Below are positions 47,514 to 52,720 of a DNA stretch of 52,720 nt, in pieces. The stretch comes from Crocinitomicaceae bacterium (GTDB lineage: Bacteria > Bacteroidota > Bacteroidia > Flavobacteriales_D > Crocinitomicaceae). The stretch lies in assembly GCA_023262855.1 (NCBI GenBank), contig JALQYQ010000024.1:1-52720 (forward strand), written 5' to 3'. The translations under genes and the position numbers were made by a program. The notes under the pieces are model-generated. The model saw only the letters and a list, made by a program, of their open reading frames with translations, ran no database searches and had not been told where the DNA came from. Each line of letters starts with the position of its first letter. Within the stretch, counting starts at the first letter, position 1.

Positions 47514-48494
47514 ATGAAAACAGTACAATTTAGAGAAGCCTTAAGAGAAGCAATGTCAGAAGAAATGCGTCGTGATGAAGGTGTTTTTTTAATGGGTGAA
47601 GAAGTTGCTGAATACAATGGAGCTTATAAAGTTTCACAAGGTATGCTGGATGAGTTTGGTCCAAAGCGCGTAATTGACACGCCTATTGCAGAATTAGGAT
47701 TCGCTGGAATTGCTGTTGGTGCTTCGATGAATGGTTTGCGACCAATTGTTGAGTTCATGACATGGAACTTTGCAATTTTGGCGGCTGATCAAATCATTAA
47801 TAGTGCTGCTAAAATGTTGCAAATGTCAGGAGGTCAATATCATTGTCCAATTGTATTCAGAGGAGGAAACGGTACTGCTGGACAATTAGCAGCAACGCAC
47901 TCTCAATCGTTTGAAGCATTTTATGCGCATGTTCCAGGGCTAAAAGTAATTACACCTTCTACACCATATGATGCGAAAGGTTTATTGAAAGCGGCAATTC
48001 GCGACAATGACCCTGTTGTATTCTTAGAATCAGAAAAGATGTATGGAGATAAAGGTGAGATTCCTGAAGGAGAGTACATTATTCCAATTGGAGTTGCTGA
48101 CATTAAAAGAAAAGGAAATGATGTGACGATTGTTTCTTTTGGTAAGATTATTAAAGTTGCTCATGAAGCAGCAGAAGTATTGGCAAAAGAAGGAATTTCT
48201 GTTGAAATTATCGATTTGAGAACTGTTCGTCCAATTGATTATGCTTGCGTTGTTGAGTCTGTAAAGAAAACAAATCGTTGTGTAGTAGTTGAGGAGTCAT
48301 GGCCATTAGCATCAATCTCATCTGAAATTGCTTACCATTTACAGCGCTATGCATTCGATTATTTAGATGCGCCAGTTATGCGAGTTACTCAAACAGATAC
48401 ACCATTTGCATTTTCTCCAACATTAATTGATGAAGCTTTGCCAAACGTAGATCGTATTGTGAAAGCTGTAAAAAGCACTTTGTATAGAAATTAA
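47514..48494 (+). CDS. pdhB: Pyruvate dehydrogenase E1 component, beta subunit
   Basis: A 326-residue E1-beta subunit of the 2-oxo acid dehydrogenase family. Marks are REALREAMSEEMRRDEGVFLMGEEVAEYNGAYKVS, with the Glu that activates thiamine diphosphate; RVIDTPIAELGFAGIAVGASMNGLRPIVEFMTWNFA; PSTPYDAKGLLKAAIRDNDPVVFLESE; and DLRTVRPID. The sequence agrees with PdhB rather than the branched-chain form by its EVAEYNGAYKVS and MTWNF wording, though this is family knowledge and not proof. The alpha subunit and E2 are not in the window. It is divergent from etfB. Confidence 0.93.
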   Translation: MKTVQFREALREAMSEEMRRDEGVFLMGEEVAEYNGAYKVSQGMLDEFGPKRVIDTPIAELGFAGIAVGASMNGLRPIVEFMTWNFAILAADQIINSAAKMLQMSGGQYHCPIVFRGGNGTAGQLAATHSQSFEAFYAHVPGLKVITPSTPYDAKGLLKAAIRDNDPVVFLESEKMYGDKGEIPEGEYIIPIGVADIKRKGNDVTIVSFGKIIKVAHEAAEVLAKEGISVEIIDLRTVRPIDYACVVESVKKTNRCVVVEESWPLASISSEIAYHLQRYAFDYLDAPVMRVTQTDTPFAFSPTLIDEALPNVDRIVKAVKSTLYRN

Positions 48495-48504
48495 TTTTCT
48501 TTAG

Positions 48505-49122
48505 GTGATAAAAAAAATTACCCTGGCTATTGTTTTAGCCTTTTACACTAACGCCTGTTTTTCTCAAGAATTTAATTATTCAGTTGGGGTGAATGCATGC
48601 AGGGTTAAGTATGATTTCACCTACTTAAAAGAAACGAATAGTTATGTGAACCCTGAAATGGTTAGTGATACTTTTAATTTAAGAAAGCTAACCGTTGGAC
48701 CGTCATTTCGAACATGGTATTCTCACGAATTTGGAGAATCTTTAAAATTAATAACGGGAATTGAAGGAACAGTTGGACTTATTCCCGGAAATGGAAGCCT
48801 AACGAATGGTTTTTTTATTGATTTGCCAATTTTTGTAGGAGGAGAATATGATATCAATAATCGGATATCTGTTTTTTCTACAATTGGTGGTTCTTATGAT
48901 TTTTTAGTTGGTTATTATGAGATCCATTCTGTTTTTGGTAATATCGAATTTGGGACTTCCTTTGATTTAGACGGTGATTTTCTAATCTTCAAATTAAGAT
49001 TCGGTAAGTTGCTTTATCAGCCGTATAGCGATTATTTTCCATTTCAAGAAAAGGATGTAACTAAATATAGAGCTGGAATATTAAATGTTGGGTTGAGTTA
49101 CTTGTTTAAGAGTACGAACTAA
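48505..49122 (+). CDS. Outer-membrane beta-barrel protein of unknown function
   Basis: A 205-residue protein from a GTG at 48505, ten bases after the pdhB stop; no ATG allows a signal peptide. The N-terminus IKKITLAIVLAFYTNACFS before QEF is a Sec signal. The rest is strongly beta with alternating aromatics: FNYSVGVNACRVKYDFTY, KLTVGPSFRTWYSHEFGES, LKLITGIEGTVGLIPG, RISVFSTIGGSYDFLVGYYEI, FLIFKLRFGKLLYQPYSDY, GILNVGLSYLF. This resembles the OMP_b-brl class of small eight-stranded barrels. It may be co-transcribed with pdhB, though there is no functional link to see. Confidence 0.75.
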   Translation: MIKKITLAIVLAFYTNACFSQEFNYSVGVNACRVKYDFTYLKETNSYVNPEMVSDTFNLRKLTVGPSFRTWYSHEFGESLKLITGIEGTVGLIPGNGSLTNGFFIDLPIFVGGEYDINNRISVFSTIGGSYDFLVGYYEIHSVFGNIEFGTSFDLDGDFLIFKLRFGKLLYQPYSDYFPFQEKDVTKYRAGILNVGLSYLFKSTN

Positions 49123-49230
49123 GAAAGATCACTTAGATCTTAATGTAGGAGTTGTTGAAGAATCATTTTCTACGGACCCCAAATCTAAATAATTATAATG
49201 GGATTTTGAAATGTTAAATTTTCTCCTTTT

Positions 49231-49260
49231 TTTGCTTGTAAAATCTTTTTGTTAGGTTTG
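49231..49260 (+). promoter_or_regulatory. Promoter, TTTG-N18-TAGGTTTG, of the 49289 gene
   Basis: TTTG at 49231-49234 and an exact TAnnTTTG box at 49253-49260; the ATG follows 28 bases after the box. A clear consensus promoter. Confidence 0.75.
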
Positions 49261-49288
49261 TCTCAACTAAACTTTTAAAAAAAATATC

Positions 49289-49843
49289 ATGAAAAGGATT
49301 TTCCTATCTTTTGCGCTTTTTGCAGCGTCATTTTCAAATGCTCAAGATTATTATCACGGACTTGGAGTTCAAGGATTAATGGGGCTTTACAAACAAGAAA
49401 CACAATTTTCATCTAGTTCTGTCGCTACATTTGTCCCAGGTGTTGTGTACAAGGCGTCTTTGGGTTTTGAAATCAATCGCAATTCGAACTTTGCCGTTTC
49501 AGCTTATCCTTTCGCTGGGTTTTATTTCAACAGTCAAATAGGTGGATATCTTGGAGTTCAGTTGCCAGTTTTAGCAGAAATTTACTTCGGAGATATGGAT
49601 GATCAAAATTTCTACATCGGTGCAGGTGGAGCTTGGGGCTTCATTGCGCAAGATGGTGAAGGAGGAAGTATTGTTGGACCACAACTTGGAATGGGCGGTC
49701 AATTCGAATTTAGAGACCAGCTAGTAGGATTAAGAGCTTCTTATACCTACGGTTTAAACAAAACGAAAACAGAAGGTATAACATATACACGCGATTCTAA
49801 GAGTATGATTTCAGTGGGATTGTATTATCTTTTGGGTCAGTAA
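49289..49843 (+). CDS. Small outer-membrane beta-barrel protein
   Basis: A 184-residue protein with a signal peptide (MKRIFLSFALFAASFSNA before QDY). The mature chain alternates Gly and aromatic residues in beta strands: YHGLGVQGLMGLYK, VPGVVYKASLGFEIN, FAVSAYPFAGFYFN, IGGYLGVQLPVLAEIYFG, NFYIGAGGAWGFIAQD, GPQLGMGGQFEF, LVGLRASYTYGLN, SMISVGLYYLLGQ. This fits an eight-stranded barrel of the OMP_b-brl type. No function is readable. A consensus promoter and a terminator bound it, so it is a single-gene unit. Confidence 0.82.
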   Translation: MKRIFLSFALFAASFSNAQDYYHGLGVQGLMGLYKQETQFSSSSVATFVPGVVYKASLGFEINRNSNFAVSAYPFAGFYFNSQIGGYLGVQLPVLAEIYFGDMDDQNFYIGAGGAWGFIAQDGEGGSIVGPQLGMGGQFEFRDQLVGLRASYTYGLNKTKTEGITYTRDSKSMISVGLYYLLGQ

Positions 49844-49865
49844 TTAACCAAGGTTATTAACAATG

Positions 49866-49892
49866 ATGCCTGCCGTTTTGGTGGGCATTTTT
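49866..49892 (+). terminator. Terminator of the 49289-49843 gene
   Basis: ATGCCTGCC / GGTGGGCAT stem (two wobbles) with a five-base loop and a run of Ts, 23 bases after the stop. Confidence 0.8.
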
Positions 49893-50012
49893 GCTTTAAT
49901 GTAGTGCATAGATTGTAGTTCTGAATTACCTGTTAAAAAGGGAGATTTGATGAAAACATGAAAGATGTAAACAGGTTTCTGTTAAAAAACTTCACATTTT
50001 TTTATTAACAGG

Positions 50013-50042
50013 TTGGTTTATAAATTTAATTATCTATCTTTG
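50013..50042 (+). promoter_or_regulatory. Promoter, TTGG-N18-TATCTTTG, of the str operon
   Basis: TTGG at 50013-50016 and an exact TAnnTTTG box at 50035-50042. The expected start near 50048 leaves a leader of about 50 bases before rpsL, a strong Bacteroidota promoter as expected for ribosomal genes. Confidence 0.85.
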
Positions 50043-50098
50043 CACCCCTCAAAGTGTATTTGGGGCAATTATATATTTATAAAAATTAAGAGTATTTT

Positions 50099-50476
50099 AT
50101 GCCAACTATTCAACAATTAGTTCGCAAAGGAAGAACAGCGGTAGTGAAGAAGAGTAAATCTGCTGCACTTGATTCTTGTCCACAGCGTAAAGGGGTATGT
50201 GTACGTGTTTACACAACTACTCCGAAGAAACCGAACTCTGCAATGCGTAAAGTTGCAAGGGTGCGTTTGACTAACGGAAAGGAAGTCAACGCTTACATCG
50301 GTGGTGAAGGTCACAACTTACAAGAGCACTCGTTAGTGTTAGTTCGTGGCGGTAGAGTAAAAGATTTACCAGGGGTTCGTTATCACATCGTTCGCGGTGC
50401 AGAAGATACAGCCGGAGTAGAAGGAAGAACTCAACGTCGCTCTAAGTATGGAACTAAGAGACCTAAACAAAAATAA
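50099..50476 (+). CDS. rpsL: 30S ribosomal protein S12
   Basis: A 125-residue S12, part of the decoding centre of the small subunit. The start [12 protein letters not shown], the loop [24 protein letters not shown] and the segment [17 protein letters not shown] are all typical. The two lysines that mutate in streptomycin resistance (K43 in PKKPNS, K88 in RVKDLPG) are unchanged, so this allele predicts sensitivity at this target. First gene of the rpsL-rpsG-fusA operon, with a 16-base gap to rpsG. Confidence 0.98.
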   Translation: MPTIQQLVRKGRTAVVKKSKSAALDSCPQRKGVCVRVYTTTPKKPNSAMRKVARVRLTNGKEVNAYIGGEGHNLQEHSLVLVRGGRVKDLPGVRYHIVRGAEDTAGVEGRTQRRSKYGTKRPKQK

Positions 50477-50492
50477 TTAAAGCTTTTAAGAG

Positions 50493-50963
50493 ATGAGAAG
50501 AAGAAAAGCCAAAAAAATAGCCATTCTCCCGGATCCAAAGTTCAATGATGTTGTGGTAACAAAATTTGTTAACAACTTAATGTACGACGGGAAAAAGAAT
50601 TTAGCATTTAAAATTTTCTACGAAGCAATTGATATCGTAGATAAAAAAATAGAAGATCAAGAAGGATTAGATGTTTGGAGAAAAGCATTGGAAAATGTTA
50701 CTCCAAGTGTTGAGGTACGTAGCCGTCGTGTAGGTGGTGCTACTTTCCAAATCCCAACTCCTGTGCGTGAAGATCGTAAAGCGTCTTTAGCAATGAAATG
50801 GTTGATAGGTTATTCACGTAAACGTAATGAGAAAACAATGGCTGGAAAACTAGCTTCTGAAATCATTGCTGCTTCAAAAGAAGAAGGTGCTGCCTACAAA
50901 AAGAAAGAAGATACATTAAGAATGGCTGAGGCAAACAAAGCGTTCTCACATTTTAGATTTTAA
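50493..50963 (+). CDS. rpsG: 30S ribosomal protein S7
   Basis: A 156-residue S7, which starts assembly of the 3' domain of 16S rRNA and contacts the E site. [36 protein letters not shown] is the standard start, followed by [25 protein letters not shown]. The length fits the bacterial family. It sits 16 bases after rpsL and ends five bases before fusA; translational feedback on this operon by S7 is known from other bacteria, but no specific site is visible here. Confidence 0.97.
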   Translation: MRRRKAKKIAILPDPKFNDVVVTKFVNNLMYDGKKNLAFKIFYEAIDIVDKKIEDQEGLDVWRKALENVTPSVEVRSRRVGGATFQIPTPVREDRKASLAMKWLIGYSRKRNEKTMAGKLASEIIAASKEEGAAYKKKEDTLRMAEANKAFSHFRF

Positions 50964-50968
50964 TTGAT

Positions 50969-52720
50969 ATGGCAAGAGATCTTAAATTTACCCGTAATAT
51001 CGGTATTGCTGCTCACATTGATGCTGGTAAAACAACAACAACGGAGCGTATTTTGTATTATTCTGGTGTGAATCACAAAATTGGTGAGGTACACGAAGGT
51101 GGTGCAACTATGGACTGGATGGAGCAAGAGCAAGAGCGTGGTATTACTATTACATCTGCAGCAACAACAGTAAGTTGGAACTACAGAGGTCAAAAATATC
51201 ATATCAATATTATTGATACTCCAGGACACGTTGACTTTACAGTTGAGGTGAATCGTTCATTACGCGTTTTAGATGGTTTGGTGTTCTTATTCTCTGCAGT
51301 TGATGGAGTTGAGCCACAATCTGAAACGAACTGGCGTTTGGCAAACAACTACAATGTTCCTCGTATTGGTTTCGTTAACAAAATGGACCGTCAAGGAGCT
51401 GACTTTTTAAACGTATGTAAACAAGTAAAAGAAATGTTGGGAAGCCATGCATTGCCTTTACAAATTAACATCGGTGAAGAAGATGGTTTCAAAGGTGTGG
51501 TTGATTTGATTAACTGGAAAGGTATTGTTTGGAATGACAGCGACATGGGAATGACTTTCCAAGAAGTTGAAATTCCAGCTGATATTATTGATGATGCTCG
51601 TCAATTACGTAGTGAATTGTTAGAGGCTGTTGCTGAATTCGATGAGTCTTTGATGGAGAAATTCTTCGAAGATGAGAATTCATTAACTGAGCGTGAAATT
51701 TTGGATGCACTTCGTCAAGCAACAATTTCTGGAAAAGTAGTTCCAATGATGTGTGGTTCATCTTTCAAAAACAAAGGTGTTCAAGCAATGTTGGATATGG
51801 TAATGGAAATTCTTCCTTCACCATTGGATGTTGAAGCGATTACAGGTATCAATCCTAAAACGGATGAAGAGGTTTCTCGTCAACCATCTTACGATGAGCC
51901 TTTCTCTGCTTTAGCATTTAAAATTGCTACAGATCCTTTCGTTGGACGTTTGTGTTTTACACGTGCTTATTCTGGTAAATTACCAGCAGGTTCTTATGTA
52001 TTGAATACACGTACTAACAATAAAGAGCGTATTTCGAGAATTTTCCAAATGCATGCTAATAAACAAAATCAAATTGATGAGTTAGGTGCAGGAGATATCG
52101 GTGCATTAGTTGGATTTAAAGATATCCGTACAGGAGATACTTTATGTGCTGAAAATGCTCCAATTATTTTGGAATCAATGAACTTCCCTGATCCAGTTAT
52201 CGGTATCGCTATTGAGCCTAAAACTCAAGCTGACCAAGATAAATTAGGTGTAGGTTTGTCAAAATTAGCTGAAGAAGATCCAACATTCCGTGTTAATACA
52301 GACGAGGAAACTGGTCAAACTATTATCTCTGGAATGGGTGAGTTGCACTTGGAAATTATCGTTGACCGTTTGAAACGTGAGTTCAAGGTTGAAGTAAACC
52401 AAGGTGCTCCTCAAGTTTCTTACCGTGAGAACATTACTGCAGGTGTTGATCACAGAGAGGTTTACAAAAAACAATCTGGTGGTCGTGGTAAATTTGCAGA
52501 CATCGTTGTTAAAATTTCTCCACAAGATAACGCTGAAAAAACTGGATTGGAATTCGTTAACAGCATCAAAGGTGGTAACATTCCAAGAGAGTTTATTCCA
52601 TCTGTAGAGAAAGGATTCAAAGAATCAATGAAAAATGGTGTACTTGCTGGATTCCCTATCGAAGCGATGAAAGTAGAGTTGATCGATGGTTCATTCCACG
52701 CGGTCGATTCAGATTCATTG
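50969..52720 (+). CDS. fusA: Elongation factor G (3' end outside window)
   Basis: The ATG at 50969 opens a frame without stops to the window end: 584 of about 700 expected residues. EF-G is the GTPase that moves tRNA and mRNA through the ribosome after each peptide bond. G1 is [11 protein letters not shown] (16-26, K21), G2 contains [10 protein letters not shown]3 is DTPGH (83-87) and G4 is NKMD (137-140). Domain II follows with [21 protein letters not shown], and domain III/IV begins with [21 protein letters not shown]. It is in the normal rpsL-rpsG-fusA order; no second fusA-like copy is seen here. Confidence 0.97.
   Translation, partial: MARDLKFTRNIGIAAHIDAGKTTTTERILYYSGVNHKIGEVHEGGATMDWMEQEQERGITITSAATTVSWNYRGQKYHINIIDTPGHVDFTVEVNRSLRVLDGLVFLFSAVDGVEPQSETNWRLANNYNVPRIGFVNKMDRQGADFLNVCKQVKEMLGSHALPLQINIGEEDGFKGVVDLINWKGIVWNDSDMGMTFQEVEIPADIIDDARQLRSELLEAVAEFDESLMEKFFEDENSLTEREILDALRQATISGKVVPMMCGSSFKNKGVQAMLDMVMEILPSPLDVEAITGINPKTDEEVSRQPSYDEPFSALAFKIATDPFVGRLCFTRAYSGKLPAGSYVLNTRTNNKERISRIFQMHANKQNQIDELGAGDIGALVGFKDIRTGDTLCAENAPIILESMNFPDPVIGIAIEPKTQADQDKLGVGLSKLAEEDPTFRVNTDEETGQTIISGMGELHLEIIVDRLKREFKVEVNQGAPQVSYRENITAGVDHREVYKKQSGGRGKFADIVVKISPQDNAEKTGLEFVNSIKGGNIPREFIPSVEKGFKESMKNGVLAGFPIEAMKVELIDGSFHAVDSDSL

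Noticed and set aside
50099..50476. Possible streptomycin-resistance change in rpsL
   Set aside because: K43 and K88 are both the normal lysines.

Overview
The window is a low-GC chromosomal segment of a Bacteroidota bacterium, most likely order Flavobacteriales. The evidence is type IX secretion (T9SS) C-terminal sorting tails, Bacteroidota promoters of the TTG-N18/20-TAnnTTTG type, genes without Shine-Dalgarno sites, Omp85 and DUF5686 barrels, and housekeeping proteins of flavobacterial type. A Crocinitomicaceae (Fluviicola-like) origin is a guess only. I see no prophage, insertion sequence, integrase or CRISPR array; this is mostly core genome with a few unusual surface or secreted proteins.

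Region 1 (1-8500): the end of a helical/TPR-like protein, then a leftward series: a secreted repeat protein that fits the predicted 7(1) 'septoil knot' family, a divergent OmpA domain protein, topoisomerase III (topB), dihydrofolate reductase (folA), a CapA-type protein with a SPOR-like tail, thymidylate synthase (thyA) and a YfhO membrane protein. folA and thyA together run the dTMP/folate cycle. Several neighbours overlap by ATGA and are probably translationally coupled.

Region 2 (8.5-16.4 kb): a rightward glycosyltransferase-methyltransferase-secreted protein group, then leftward small proteins (methyltransferase, DUF1801, lipoprotein, GyrI-like) and a very glycine-rich T9SS-exported surface protein.

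Region 3 (16.4-24.2 kb): histidine kinase, rhodanese, ferredoxin-NADP reductase, a receiver plus HisKA_2 kinase pair, a SpoU RNA methyltransferase and mutS.

Region 4 (24.2-31.8 kb): tRNA-Gly and tRNA-Leu, a T9SS protein, fabD, a plug-only TonB-receptor-like protein, mannose-1-phosphate guanylyltransferase, a SprT-like protein and the MlaE/MlaF lipid transporter.

Region 5 (31.8-41.3 kb): envelope genes (Omp85-like protein, a 46-residue lipoprotein, lptB, DUF5686 protein, tatC) and recQ.

Region 6 (41.3-52.7 kb): M20 amidohydrolase, LuxE-like protein, MFS transporter, bifunctional nuclease, etfA/etfB, pdhB, two small outer-membrane barrels, and the start of the str operon (rpsL-rpsG-fusA), with fusA cut by the window edge.

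The most interesting items are the knotted-fold repeat protein, the plug-only receptor-like protein, the OmpA domain lacking its peptidoglycan-binding Asp, tRNA stem mismatches, the glycine-rich T9SS protein, and -7 boxes so close to start codons that leaderless mRNAs are implied.
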